Source: Aquarana catesbeiana
Lineage: Eukaryota > Chordata > Amphibia > Anura > Ranidae
DNA length: 64,000 bases
Assembly (NCBI RefSeq): GCF_042186555.1
Contig: NC_133326.1
Coordinates: 692,109,700-692,173,699 of the forward strand
Reading direction: 5' to 3'
The notes under the pieces are model-generated. The model was given only the letters and a program-made list of their open reading frames with translations, searched no databases and was not told the DNA's origin. Both the position numbers and the translations under genes were made by a program. Positions 12,348 to 23,689 of this stretch are shown here, one piece after another; position 1 is the stretch's first letter; the number at the start of each line of letters is the position of its first letter.

Positions 12348-13127
12348 CACCGATCAGCCATAACATTAAGATCACTGACATTTAAAGTGAAAAACATTGA
12401 TTATCTCATGGCAATAGCATCTGAAAGCCTATGTGATATACAGTATTAGGCATCAAGTAAATGTGTTGTCCTTGAGATTGATGTATTTAAACCAGAAACA
12501 ATGGGCATCACAGTGTGTTGCGTAGTCACAGACTGGTCATGGTGCCCATGCTGACCCATGTCCACAGCCATAAACTCCTGTAAATGAACATCAGAACTGG
12601 ATCACAGAGCAATGGAAGAAGGTGGCTTGGTCTGATAAATCACACTTTCTTTTACATTATGTGAATGGCTGGGTTTGTGTGCATCGCTGATGTGATGCTT
12701 TGGGTAATGTCCTGATGGGAAATCTTGCGTCCTGACAGTCATGTGGATGCTATGTTGACATGCATCATCTACCTAAACATTGTTCCTGACCACTTACACC
12801 TTTCATGGAAAAGGTATTCCCTGATGGCAGTGGCCTCTTTCAGCATGATAATGCACATTGCCACACTGCAAAAATGGTTCAGGAATGGTATGAGGAACAC
12901 AACATTGAGCATCTGAGGGCTATGCTGGAAGTATAATCCATTGAGGCCCCAACTCAGAACTTACAGGACTTAAAGGATCTGCCAGTGTTGCCTTGGTGCC
13001 ACATACCACAGTATACCTTTAGTGGTCCAGGGGCATCCATGCAGCAATGGGTTAGGGCTGCTTTGGTGGCAAAAGGGAGACCTACTCAATTTTAGGTGGG
13101 TCATCATAATGTTATAGCTGATTGGTG
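12348..13127 (+). pseudogene. Tc1-like transposon remnant (unit A copy)
   Basis: Inverted ends (caccgatcagccataacatt at 12348 and its complement ending ttggtg at 13127) enclose a decayed + strand Tc1 transposase. Recognisable pieces are HQNWITEQWKKVAWSDKSHF near 12590, LNIVPDHLHLSWKR (12773) with QNLQDLKDLP (12955), and a C-terminal AALVAKGRPTQ (13050). Many stops and frameshifts are present. The insertion is shared with unit B, so it predates the duplication. Confidence 0.85.
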
Positions 13128-14009
13128 AATACATTTCATATCCAATTATTAGGCTTAAACTGCAACTAATACTAGAATTCAAAGAGCAACAGGCTTGTCT
13201 ACTACAGAGAGAAAAAAAAAAACAGCAGCTAACTCAGTGTTATATTGAGGGTCTTGAGTAGAGCTACTGCTGGGGTCCAAACTTGGAATTTATATTACTG
13301 CTGAGCTGTTGATTTTAACATTATAGGGGCCTAGGCTCAAAAGTGTGCTGGGAAAACTACGATATAAGAAATGGCATCAAGGTTATTGAACAGGAAAAGT
13401 GAAACCTTAGATTGCTGTTTTTGGTGCCCTGTCATCCATTATCAGTTATTTTTCTTTTCTTTTTTTTAATTACTTGTGTGTTATTTAACTGGTAATAAGC
13501 CAAGAGACCTAAATTACATATTGAGCCAGTCATTTAAGATGAGCAGTACAAGGCAATTGGAGGTCTCTTCAAGGGCTACTCATTGAATCAGCAGTGCCAA
13601 GGAATCTGGGATCCTTTCAAGATCTAATTATTGAAATGAGAGTCCAAGTGCCAAGCACTACAATAATGGCAGGAGTGAGATTTTTTTTCAGGTAATAAGA
13701 TCAAGCACCAAAGCACTACAATGCTGGCTGTGGTGAGTTTCTTTATTTCAGGTCATGTAATCAAGCACCAAGCCCAAGCACTACATATGTATATTTCAAA
13801 TGATACACATATATTGCTTCTTCTCAGCAATGTATAAAATACCCCAAAACTTTGTGGCCACCTTACCGTATTTATGTACTGCAGTCATTTTTACAGCACA
13901 GACAATTTACGCCACACTTTATATCAATCTCTGCCTTTTAAGAATTTTACAACCTAAGGTCCCTATCTTACACCCATACATACACATATTGGGGCCAATT
14001 TAGATAGGA

Positions 14010-14175
14010 GACAATTAAGCTACAATTAGTGGGGGAGAAGATCCACACAAGCACAGGAAGAACATACAAGCTCCATACAGATAATGTCCTGGTGCGCAGA
14101 AGTGCTGATCACCAGGCCACTGTTCTGCTCACCTACACTGTTGTACAGATGCCCAGCCAAATTAATGAGTGCACA
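14010..14175. repeat. Widely dispersed interspersed repeat fragment
   Basis: The segment contains 'cacaggaagaacatacaagc' and 'ctccatacagataatgtcct'. This matches the 'gggagaacatgcaaactcc' consensus seen in many fish and amphibian repeats. The same segment is at about 51045-51200 in unit B. It is not coding. Confidence 0.5.
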
Positions 14176-14277
14176 GGTTTCCAGTGAAGAATACTCTTAA
14201 TGCTACAGCATGCAAAGACATTTTAGATGTGCACTTCCAACCTTGTGATAACAGTTCGGGGAAGGTCCATTTGTGTT

Positions 14278-14615
14278 CCATCATAGCTGTGCTCCTGTGT
14301 TCAAAATAAGCTCCATAAAGCCTTAGTTAGATGTGTTTGATGGAAATTAATACATGCGGCCTGCACAGAGCCCTGACCTCAACCCTACTGAATACCTTGG
14401 GATGATTTTGAATGCCAACTGTGAGTGAGGTCTTTTCGTCCAACGTCAGTACTTGACCTCACAAATGCTCTTTTGACCTAGTAAACAAATAATCCCACAG
14501 ACATCCTCCAAAATCTTGGGGAAAGCCTTCCCAGAAGAGTGTAGGCTTTTTTAACTGAAAATAAGAAATAAGAAATGATGGGGGGGTTATATTAATTCTG
14601 GTGATTTTGGAATAG
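14278..14615 (+). pseudogene. Tc1 transposase C-terminal fragment, second family
   Basis: Decayed + strand coding for EP-stop-PQPY...WDDFECQL and then TDILQNLGESLPRRV-like sequence, the usual C-terminus of Tc1 transposases. It is cut at about 14615 by the hAT MITE that carries the minisatellite. The element's 3' terminus, gatgtccaacaagcttatg, lies 12 kb away at 26961, showing how far later insertions pushed the ends apart. The unit B copy is at 51302-51569. Confidence 0.7.
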
Positions 14616-14880
14616 GATGCCCCAGAACCTTCAGGGCCCCGGTGCAAGAATCCATGAAGGGTGCCCCTGACCCCCCTTTTCCTCTTCAAGCCCAGGGCCC
14701 TTCCCATTGATCCTGGGACACTTTATTTCCATCATGGGGCCCTTTATTATGATCCCCTTCCTGCCGTCTTGGGTAAGGTTGCCACCTTTTCATCAAGCCA
14801 AACCTGAAATCTTTAGTGAGGCATGGCTTTTTTTTTCTTTTAGTATACACTATACATATATTTTTTAATTAAATTACATC

Positions 14881-15170
14881 TAAAACCAGAGAGTTTCCCT
14901 TTACATCTGAATCTGCAGAGTTTGCCCCTTTTCATCTGAATCTGCAGAGATTACTCTTTACATCTGAATCCACAGAGTTTCCCTTACATCTGAACTCGAA
15001 GAGTTCCCTAACACTGTGAAGGGCGACTGTGCAGACTCTGATGTAAGGGAGATCTCTGGGGACTTAATTTAAGAGCAAACACTGAGAACTCATATGCAAG
15101 AAGGGAACTCTTGATGTAAGAAGGTGTGCTCCAGACTCTGGTGTAAATGGGAACTGTTATATAAGGGGGT
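14881..15170. repeat. Minisatellite that switches orientation
   Basis: From 14881 to about 15010 the unit reads 'ttacatctgaatctgcagag'. From about 15030 it reads as the complement (tgcagactctgatgtaaggg). The array is related to those at 26407-26815 and 51570-51712. Confidence 0.7.
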
Positions 15171-15724
15171 GTCTGGCAACCAGAGCCCCCACTTGCTAGT
15201 TCCCAGCATTCTCCTTTAACCACTTGCTACCAAATCACGTACCTGTACGTCATTTGACTTCAAGTGGTTGTATTTGGAGTGATGCCTGCGGCAGCAGGCA
15301 TGACCCCAATACCGTTTTTTTTTTAGAGCCGACGGTCAGCTCTCTTGTGATAACAATGTGCAAAACAAGCATAAATGTGCATATACAGTATGCAAGACAA
15401 TATGAACTCAAATATGTAAGGTAATGTTACCATATACTTATAATTATAAAGTGCAAAGTGCTGAAAACAACCAAAATTGTAAAATTGCGGGTGTGGGTCA
15501 CATGGTTTTAGTCATATCGAGGCTTGGATTGCACTGTGGGCGCCATGTTGCCAGTGCCTTCCTGAACGTTGGTATTCATATCGAGGTGTGGGGAGCCACT
15601 CTAGCTGCCATGATGGATTCAATTCTGGTACCACGAGCGGTCTGACACTGGACATTATACACGATAGGGTAATTTACCAATTTCTATTTCTATATATATG
15701 CGCAATACATGGGGGCTAACTCAT

Positions 15725-15762
15725 ACCTCAGATGATGTCCTTGTGGATGAAACGCATTGGCT
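15725..15762 (+). ncRNA. Degenerate hammerhead-like motif
   Basis: The core reads CAGATGA in place of CUGANGA, then a stem-II candidate TGTCC/GGATG, then GAAAC GC ATT. At least two core or closing positions are changed, so activity is not expected. It is listed because it shares layout with the better copies at 44.6 and 46.6 kb. Confidence 0.4.
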
Positions 15763-16067
15763 CATTTTGAGCCTGCTCCATGCTATTGCGCTGTTTGGAT
15801 TTCCTATGTGATCACATCTTTTTGTGCCTGTATACGTCAGCATTGATGTAAGTGTTCTACCTTTTAAATAAACTTGTGGATAATTGTTTTACACTATGTG
15901 GAGGCCTTTTTCTTTTATAAACATTGAGGCCCAAGATTCAGGTCTGTGATTAGATATTGTGGTACACTGTACTGAGGGATCTCCAGGGACTGTTCTTCAG
16001 AGCATCAACACACAGTTCCATCTTCATGACTCTTTAACCGCTGGCAATAGGGTCCACGCATTCCGTT

Positions 16068-16962
16068 AGACATGTGCACAGCCAAAAAATTTGTTCATTT
16101 TCGTTTCCATTTCATTAGTTTATTATTTTTTTCGTTTTTCGGGTCATTCGTTATGATCGCGATTCGTAAATTCGTTCATTCGTAAATGCGTTAATTCGTA
16201 CATTCGTAAATTCGAACATTCGTTTATTCGTACATTCGTTCATTCGTACATTTTTACATTTGTACATTTGTAAATTCGTACATTCGTAAATTGGTAAAAT
16301 CGTACATTTGTAAATTAGAAAATTTGGAAATTTGTAAATTCGAAGTTTGAAAATCCAAAAACCCGAAAATTCAAAAATCTGAAATAGTAACTATTAAATT
16401 ATAGGTATTGTAATTTTCTTTCAAATTTGACTGTCAGTGAACGTAACAAATACGGATTTATCCGAAGTTACGAATTATCCAAAACGAATGCTGCATCTAA
16501 ACAAATGGAACGGAACAAATTAATAATAAATAATAATAATAAAACGTTGTTATTATTATTATTGTTATTTATTATTATTAATTCATTACGTTCCATTCCG
16601 TTTTTTCAGATCATTCATAACTTCGGATAAATTTGTATGTGTTACGTTCACTAACAGACAAATTTGAAAGGAAATGACAATACCTATCATTTAAAAGTTA
16701 TTAGTAATTACTAATAGTTAAGTTATTATTAGTTATCTATTATTTCAGATTTCCGAATTTTCGAATTTACGAATTCACTAATTTACTAATGTACGAATGT
16801 ACAAATGCCCGAATTTACGAATGTCCAATTTTATCGAATTTACGAATATTCGGAAAAAATTCGTTAAACGGGTTTTCGTTAATTCGGATATTCCCGAATT
16901 AACGAATTTGTCGAAATTTGTTAAAAAACGAATTTGGAACTAAACGAATTGCACATGCCTAT
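16068..16962. mobile_element. Long palindromic MITE with attcg-rich arms
   Basis: Two arms of about 430 bp are inverted complements centred near 16545. The ends are tagacatgtgca and tgcacatgccta. The arms are made of many degenerate repeats of 'cattcgtaaattcgt', and the centre is an (ATT)/(AAT) run. It could fold into one long hairpin. A PIF/Harbinger affinity is possible but the target site is unclear. Confidence 0.7.
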
Positions 16963-18394
16963 TGCACAGTCTCGGGTGACTCCTTTAGTGGACAGTGGTC
17001 AACCTTTATCCATACTGAGTAGATCTCCACTTCCAGCCTTCCTTACCTCAAGCTGTTTGAATGTACAGTGGCTGCTTGCACTTTCAGTTATGGTTTTCAT
17101 ATGTGGATTTTTCAACATTTATTTTTGGTTATTTTCAGCCCTTTGCACTTTATTATTATAAGTATATGGTAACATTACCTTACATATTTGAGTTCATATT
17201 GTCTTGCATATATGCAGATTTATGCTTGTTTTGCACATTTATATGGTATATGTTCAGATTTGCATATTTGCACATTGTTACTGTGTGCTCAGCGCTGCAA
17301 TTTTTGAATTTTTCACTTTCACAATTTGTCGGATTGTAGCATCAGCAGTTATTATATGGTTAGACATTAGCCCAGTAATTCTTTAAGGCATTAATGTTTA
17401 TCTTTTGTAATAACGACTGATGTGGCTAAGCAGCTGCTCGATTGTTATTACAAGCAGTGGGAGGGGACGCCCCCCCACCTCTACCGCTGCCTTCCACCAC
17501 TTGCCTGGACTCTCCCTTCCCACTGAGAGACCAGCCAGCATGTTCACCGGCTGGTCGGAGACTCGAGGGAGCTGGGATCAGCTTTAATCAGGTCTTGGAT
17601 GTAGTAACCCGGAAGCGATGTCATAACATCACTTCCAGATTACTGGAGTCTTAAATGCGCCAGTTTTAAAAAATCAAAAATATTCAAAAACGCAGATTTT
17701 GACTTTTTGAAGGCTTTCAAGTTCAAAAGAGGGATTTGGGTCTTATAGATCCCAGATCCCTCCATAGAATACCTTTCACGTGCCTATTGCTGTCACAAGG
17801 GATGTTTAAATTCCTTGTGACAACAATAAAAGTGATAAAAAAGGAAAATTGAAGCAACAGTGTAAAAATCAAAAATTATATAAATGAATAATTAAAAAAA
17901 TATATATATTAAAGTGTCCCCATCCTCCACATGCTAGCATGCAAAGGCGAAAGTGTGTGTCACTCCTGAATACATACAAACCACGATCACCCCACACATG
18001 TGAGGAATCACTGCAAATATGAGATCATGGGCAGTAGTTCTAAAACTAGACCTCCTCTGTACATCTAAAGTTGTAATCTGTAAAGGCTTTTAAAGCGTTG
18101 CCTATGGATAGAAAAATTTACGTTGTTTGTCGCCGTTGTGCGCATGTGCACAATTTTAAAGCGTGACATGTTTGGTATCTATTTACTCGGCATGACATCA
18201 TATTTTATATTTTACTAAAAAATTGGGTTATGAGTAGGGATGAGCTTCGTGTTCGAGTCGAACCCATGTTCGACTCGAACATCGGCTGTTCGATCGTTCG
18301 TCGAATTGCGAACGATATGGGCCGTTCGCGCCAAATTCGTGTGGCGCGTCACGGCCCATAATTCACTGCGGCATCGCAGTGCATTGCTGGCTGA

Positions 18395-18540
18395 TGATTG
18401 GCCAAGCATGCACTATGACCCGCATGCTTGGCCAATCACAGCGCCGCCTGAACAGAGAGCCGTAATTGGCCAAAGCCAAAGATATAAGGCCGCCTGCACG
18501 GCGGCCCTGTGTAGTGTGTGTTCCGGCGTTGAAAGAGATA
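18395..18540 (+). promoter_or_regulatory. Putative hAT promoter
   Basis: CCAAT-type boxes (ggccaatcacag near 18430, taattggccaa near 18463) precede a TATA-like gatataaggc at 18481. The same arrangement, with a better TATA (actatataaggc), is kept in the related 5' fragments at 57768 and 58556. Conservation across copies supports a promoter, but the start site is inferred. Confidence 0.55.
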
Positions 18541-18682
18541 GACAGAGAGACAGTGTCATTTGATTTGAGTTAGATAGATTAGACAGAACAGTCAGTCAGT
18601 TAGCTGCACTTACAGTGTATTGTGTATATATATGCATCCCAGGTGTTGCATATATATATATATATACACTGTATTCAGTTTA

Positions 18683-20130
18683 GCTAGATCCGTTCTTGTT
18701 ATCTTCCTACTGACAGGCAGGCTTGTCTTGTTACAGTATTTACAGCTACCTGAAGAAAATTACTGGTGTTCTTTTAATCCTTTTAGTACCACAGTCAGGC
18801 AGCTAGACTGCTCACAGTGTTCAGCTAAACCTACAAGTTAGTGGGGTGCGTCCTGCTCACAGTGTTCAGCTAAACCTACAAGTTAGTGTGGTGCGTCCAC
18901 CTCACAGTGTTCAGCTAAACCTACAAGTTAGTGCAGTGCGTCCTGCTCACAGTGTTCAGCTAGATCCGTTCCTGTTATCTTCCTACTGACAGGCAGGCTT
19001 GTCTTGTTACAGTATATACAGCTACCTGAAGAAAATTACTGGTGTTCTTTTGATCCTATTAGTACCACAGTCAGGCAGCTAGACTATTTACAGTTAGTGC
19101 AGTGCGTCCTGCTCACAGTGTTCAGCTAAACCTACAAGTTAATGGGGTGCGTCCTGCTCACAGTGTTCAGCTAAACCTACAAGTTAGTGTGATGCGTCCA
19201 CCTCACAGTGTTCAGCTAAACCTACAAGTTAGTGCAGTGCGTCCTGCTCACAGTGTTCAGCTAGATCCGTTCCTGTTATCTTCCTACTGACAGGCAGGCT
19301 TGTCTTGTTACAGTATATACAGCTACCTGAAGAAAATTACTGGTGTTCTTTTGATCCTATTAGTACCACAGTCAGGCAGCTAGACTATTTACAGTTAGTG
19401 CAGTGCGTCCTGCTCACAGTGTTCAGCTAAACCTACAAAAGTTAGTGGGGTGTGTCCTGCTCAGTATTCAGCTAAACCTTCAAGTTAGTGTGGTGCGTCC
19501 TGCTCACAGTGTTCAGCTAGATCCGTTCCTGTTATCTTCTTACTGACAGGCAGGCTTGTCTTGTTACAGTATATACAGCTACCTGAAGAAAATTACTGGT
19601 GTTCTTTTGATCCTATTAGTACCACAGTCAGGCAGCTAGACTATTTACAGTTAGTGCAGTGCATCCTGCTCACAGTGTTCAGCTAAACCTACAAGTTAGT
19701 GGGGTGCGTCCTGCTCACAGTGTTCAGCTAAACCTACAAGTTAGTGTGGTGCGTCCACCTCACAGTGTTCAGCTAAACCTACAAGTTAGTGCAGTGCGTC
19801 CTGCTCACAGTGTTCAGCTAGATCCGTTCCTGTTATCTTCTTTCTGACAGGCAGGCTTGTCTTGTTACAGTATATACAGCTACCTGAAGAAAATTAATGG
19901 TGTTCTTTTGATCCTATTAGTACCACAGTCAGGCAGCTAGACTATTTACAGTTAGTGCAGTGCGTCCTGCTCACAGTGTTCAGCTAAACCTACAAGTTAG
20001 TGGGGTGCGTCCTGCTCACAGTGTTCAGCTAAACCTACAAGTTAGTGGGGTGCGTCCTGCTCACAGTGTTCAGCTAAACCTACAAGTTAGTGGGGTGCGT
20101 CCACCTCACAGTGTTCAGCTAAAGCTACCT
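18683..20130 (+). repeat. Higher-order tandem array, 5' part of the hAT
   Basis: A 45-bp unit (ctcacagtgttcagctaaac, then ctacaagttagtg...) is nested in a larger repeat of roughly 265-300 bp that restarts with 'gatccgttcctgttatctt' at 18688, 18965, 19265, 19529 and 19826. Because 45 is a multiple of three, the array stays open in one frame and runs into the transposase frame. The related 5' fragment at 58263-58900 has only one larger unit. Confidence 0.92.
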
Positions 20131-20193
20131 GTAGAAGGTTGGTGGTGTTCTCATACTACAGGCAGGCAGTTGATTTTGCTAGCTGCAGTATCA

Positions 20194-20196
<3 letters not shown>

Positions 20197-20232
<36 letters not shown>
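20197..20232. repeat. (TA)n microsatellite
   Basis: A run of about 17 TA dinucleotides lies just before the transposase start. A similar run sits at the matching position after the promoter in the 57.9 and 58.7 kb fragments. Confidence 0.9.
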
Positions 20233-20235
<3 letters not shown>

Positions 20236-20265
20236 CCCAGCTTAGTGCAGCTACAGGCCATTAGT

Positions 20266-23200
20266 ATGTCTGGAAGGCCAAGAAGGAGAGGCAGACAGTC
20301 ACAAGCCAATAAGAGAGGGCAAGCAGGCTCTGTGTCTAGTGCTGGTCATGGAGACGGTGCATCCTCATCAGCATGTGGCCGTGGGACACGCTTGGGCTTT
20401 TTTTCGGCAGCTGGCCGTGTTGAGCCACAACATGCGGAAGACTTGGTCAAGTGGATGACCAAGCCGTCCTCATCCTCCTCATCCTCTCTCACCCATGCCC
20501 AGGGTACTTTGTCTGGCAAAGCAGCGGCCTCTTCCCTCGGCTCAATGTCATCAGTGAATCCTTCCCTAGCCCCACCATGTCCTCCTGAGGAGTCCCTCGA
20601 ACTGTTTGACCACAGTGTTGGGCACATGCTCCAGGAGGATGCCCAGCGTTTGGAAGGCTCTGATGATGATACTGAGCTCGATGAAGGCAGTAACATGAGC
20701 GCAGACAGAGGGGGTGCCCAAGAAGGACAGCAATCTGGCAGTCATGCTCCCCCTGCTGCAGCATACTGCCAGGTTTGCTCCAGTGATGAGGAGGGAGGGG
20801 ATGATGAGGTCACTGTCTCAACGTGGGTGCCTGATAGGAGAGAGGAGGAGGAGGAGGCACATCACCAACGAGGCAGGATGCCCTCCAGGGGCCAGCCTAA
20901 GGGCAGCACATTGACTGCATCACACCCCAAAGCTCCACATGTGCAGGGCGCTGCAGTCTCTGCACGTTATTCAAAAAGTTCTTTGGTGTGGGCCTTTTTT
21001 GAGACGGGTGCATCAGATCGCACCGCTGCTATTTGCAACATATGTCTCAAGCGTATCTCGCGTGGCCAAAACATCTCCCACTTGGGTACCACATGCTTGA
21101 CCAGACATATGTTGACCTGCCATGCAGTTCGTTGGCAAGTGTATCTAAAAGAACCACACCAAAGAACAAAGAGGACCTCTCCTTGCTCCTCATCAGCTGA
21201 GATCTCCAACCCCACTACACCTTCAGTCCTCTCTGAGACCTGCACTGAGAGGAATGAAGGTGTAGAATTAGGTGTGTCACAGCCAAGTACTTGTGGGCAA
21301 TCTGCTTTTGGTACACCGACATCAGATTGTACCAGGCAAATTTCCCTGCCCCAGCTGCTGCACTGCCGAAAGAAGTTTGCTCCCAGCCATCCACATGCGC
21401 AGCGGTTGAATGCTAGCTTGGCAAAATTGCTAGCACTTCAACTGCTGCCTTTTCAGTTGGTAGACTCTGCCCCCTTCTGTGAGTTTGTGGAATGTGCGGT
21501 TCCTCAGTGGCAGGTACCTAAACGCCATTTTTTCTCACGGAAGGCGATTCCTGCTCTCTACCGGCATGTGGAAGGCAATGTCCATGCCTCGCTGGACAGG
21601 GCGGTCAGCGGTAAGGTGCATATTACCGCTGACTCATGGTCCAGCAGGCATGGACAGGGACGTTACTTAAGTTTCACGGCGCATTGGGTGACTCTGCTGG
21701 CAGCTGGGAAGGATGCAGGACAAGGTGCAGTAGTGTTGGAGGTTGTTCCGCCACCACGCCTCCAAAATGCTAATGATTGTGACACACCTCTCTCCTCCAC
21801 CCCCTCCTCTTCTTCTTCCTCCATGGCCTCTTCCTGTGCTTTGTCCTCGGAACCAGCGGTGCTCCGTAGCCATTCAAGGGGCCACGCAAGTACGCAGGCC
21901 AAAAGATGCCATGCGGTGCTTGAGCTGGTGTGCTTGGGGGACAGGAGCCACACTGGGGCAGAGGTTCTGTCAGCTCTGCAGGGGCAGGTTCAGAGGTGGT
22001 TGACGCCACGCCAACTAAAGGCAGGAATGGTGGTTTGCGACAATGGCACCAACCTCCTCTCTGCCCTCCGACAGGAACAAATGACCCATGTGCCCTGTTT
22101 GGCTCACGTCCTTAACTTGGTGGTGCAGCGGTTCTTGGGCAGGTACCCGGGCTTACAGGATGTCCTGAGGCAGGCCAGGAAAGTCTGTGTGCATTTCCGC
22201 CGGTCATATAATGCCAGTGCTCGGCTGACGGACCTCCAAAAGGAGTTTAACCTGCCCAAGAACCGCCTAATCTGTGACATGCCCACCAGGTGGAACTCAA
22301 CGTTGGCCATGCTGCAGCGGCTGCACACGCAGCAGAGGGCCATCAATGAGTACCTGTGCGACTATGGCACCAGGACAGGGTCAGGGGAGCTTGTTTTTTT
22401 TTCCCCATGCCAGTGGGCCACGATCAGGGATGCATGCACTGTACTGTCACCATTTGAGGAGGCCACGAGGATGGTGAGCAGTGACAGTGCATGCATCAGT
22501 GACACTGTCCCCCTTGTCCACCTGTTGGAGCACACGCTGCGTGGAATAATGGACAGGGCACTTGAGGGAGAACAGAGGCAGGAAGAGGAGGACTTCCTTA
22601 GCTCTCAAGGCCCCCTTTATCCAGACAGTGTTTCTGCATGCCCACCGATCACACAGGACAAGGACGAGGAGGAGGAGGAGGAGGAGGAAGATTGTGTCAG
22701 TATGGAGGTGGAGCCTGGCACTCAGCATCAGCAGCAGTCTTTAAGGGATCAGTCCCAAGAAACACATGGACTTGTACGTGGCTGGGAGGAGGTGGCTGTG
22801 GACCATGTCGTCCTTAGTGACCCAGAGGACTCCGGACCGAATGCCTCAGCAAACCTACGCTGCATGGCCTCCCTGATCCTGCAAAGCCTGCGGAAGGATC
22901 CTCGTATTCGTGGTATCAAGGAGAAGGACCAATACTGGCTGGCAACCCTCCTTGATCCACGTTACAAGGGTAAGGTTGCGGACCTTATCTTGCCATCGCA
23001 GAGGGAGCAGAGGATGAAACATCTTCGGGAGGCCTTGCAGAAAGGTCTGTGCAACGCGTTCCCAGAGACTGGGAGGTTACAAACTCCTGTTTCTGGACAA
23101 CGTGTTGCTGAGGCTTCGGTCAGTCAAAGAAGGAGCGGTGGAGAAGGTGGCCGTCTGACCGATGCGTTCAGACAATTTTTTGGTCCGCAGCCCCAAGGTA

Positions 23201-23565
23201 TGATCGGTTCCAGCAACCATCGCCAGCGTCCGTTTTACATGGTGCAGGAATACCTAGGGGCAAGATCTGACTTGGACACCTTTCTCACCGAAAATCCTCT
23301 GGGTTACTGGGTCTTGAGGATGGATCACAGTATGCAATTGAGCTACATAACTGTGCCAGAGCTTGCACAGTATGCAATTGAGCTACTGGCCTGTCCTGCA
23401 TCCAGCGTTCTTTCGGAAGGCACATTCAGGGCTGCTGGAGGCTTTGTAACCGATCACAGGGTGCGTCTGTCCACCGACTCGGTCGATCGACTGACCTTCA
23501 TAAAAATTAATCAGTCTTGGATCACCACCAGCTACCAAGCACCTGATGCTGATGTAACCGAATAA
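20266..23565 (+). CDS. hAT superfamily transposase, BED-finger type
   Basis: The product is a 1099-aa cut-and-paste transposase that binds its own element's ends in the nucleus. I start it at ATG 20266 (MSGRPRRRG), because the open frame extends 102 codons upstream only through the tandem array and (TA)n run without an ATG. Order of domains: Ser-rich basic N-terminus with acidic patches; BED zinc finger at about 235-287 (VWAFFETG, CNIC, then H-x4-H in HMLTCH); RNase H-like catalytic fold with TADSW (about 453), CDNGTN (591) and CLAHVLNLVV (612); an acidic insert with a poly-Glu run (about 805); LLDPRYK (895); and hATC dimerisation region with LACPASSVLSEGTF (1040-1053). The expected Asp, Asp and Glu are all present. 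ZBED-like host genes share this layout, but the flanking inverted ends and target duplication identify it as the transposon's own gene. No stop or frameshift is seen. Confidence 0.95.
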   Translation: MSGRPRRRGRQSQANKRGQAGSVSSAGHGDGASSSACGRGTRLGFFSAAGRVEPQHAEDLVKWMTKPSSSSSSSLTHAQGTLSGKAAASSLGSMSSVNPSLAPPCPPEESLELFDHSVGHMLQEDAQRLEGSDDDTELDEGSNMSADRGGAQEGQQSGSHAPPAAAYCQVCSSDEEGGDDEVTVSTWVPDRREEEEEAHHQRGRMPSRGQPKGSTLTASHPKAPHVQGAAVSARYSKSSLVWAFFETGASDRTAAICNICLKRISRGQNISHLGTTCLTRHMLTCHAVRWQVYLKEPHQRTKRTSPCSSSAEISNPTTPSVLSETCTERNEGVELGVSQPSTCGQSAFGTPTSDCTRQISLPQLLHCRKKFAPSHPHAQRLNASLAKLLALQLLPFQLVDSAPFCEFVECAVPQWQVPKRHFFSRKAIPALYRHVEGNVHASLDRAVSGKVHITADSWSSRHGQGRYLSFTAHWVTLLAAGKDAGQGAVVLEVVPPPRLQNANDCDTPLSSTPSSSSSSMASSCALSSEPAVLRSHSRGHASTQAKRCHAVLELVCLGDRSHTGAEVLSALQGQVQRWLTPRQLKAGMVVCDNGTNLLSALRQEQMTHVPCLAHVLNLVVQRFLGRYPGLQDVLRQARKVCVHFRRSYNASARLTDLQKEFNLPKNRLICDMPTRWNSTLAMLQRLHTQQRAINEYLCDYGTRTGSGELVFFSPCQWATIRDACTVLSPFEEATRMVSSDSACISDTVPLVHLLEHTLRGIMDRALEGEQRQEEEDFLSSQGPLYPDSVSACPPITQDKDEEEEEEEEDCVSMEVEPGTQHQQQSLRDQSQETHGLVRGWEEVAVDHVVLSDPEDSGPNASANLRCMASLILQSLRKDPRIRGIKEKDQYWLATLLDPRYKGKVADLILPSQREQRMKHLREALQKGLCNAFPETGRLQTPVSGQRVAEASVSQRRSGGEGGRLTDAFRQFFGPQPQGMIGSSNHRQRPFYMVQEYLGARSDLDTFLTENPLGYWVLRMDHSMQLSYITVPELAQYAIELLACPASSVLSEGTFRAAGGFVTDHRVRLSTDSVDRLTFIKINQSWITTSYQAPDADVTE

Positions 23566-23689
23566 TTTTTTTTTAAATCTCAGATCCCTTCAAAGACTGC
23601 CTATGCTGATGCTGAGTGACTATCCCTGAGTAATTATCCTCTTCCTCCTCAATCATCACGCTGATAGCTTGAAAGAAAATTTTTGGTTC

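Larger units (their letters stand above)
10966..14615. repeat. Segmental duplication unit A (left part)
   Basis: This stretch aligns along its whole length with 47648-51569. It starts at 'gtgcaccattacagaagcat' and shows many small substitutions and indels relative to B. Apart from Tc1 remnants at 12348-13127 and 14278-14615 it is non-coding, with no recognisable exon at 10966-12347 or 13128-14277. Unit A resumes beyond the nested insertions at about 26961 and ends with the receptor gene. Confidence 0.92.
15350..17280. mobile_element. PLE-type insertion with inverted arms
   Basis: The left arm (15350-15455) is the inverted complement of the right arm (about 17140-17280). Shared segments include caatatgaactcaaatatgt and gtaatgttaccatatact. 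Between them are a degenerate hammerhead-like motif (15725-15762) and a tail with AATAAA near 15866 followed by 'tatgtggaggcc'. Inverted arms plus this motif match other PLE-type copies in the window. A palindromic MITE sits inside at 16068-16962. Confidence 0.55.

Noticed and set aside
19960..20265. N-terminal extension of the hAT transposase
   Set aside because: No ATG; consists of tandem-repeat and (TA)n translation. Kept as a finding but not as coding sequence.
20266..23565. Domesticated ZBED-type host gene
   Set aside because: The frame sits inside exact inverted ends and an 8-bp target duplication, and is absent from unit B, so it is an ordinary transposon gene.
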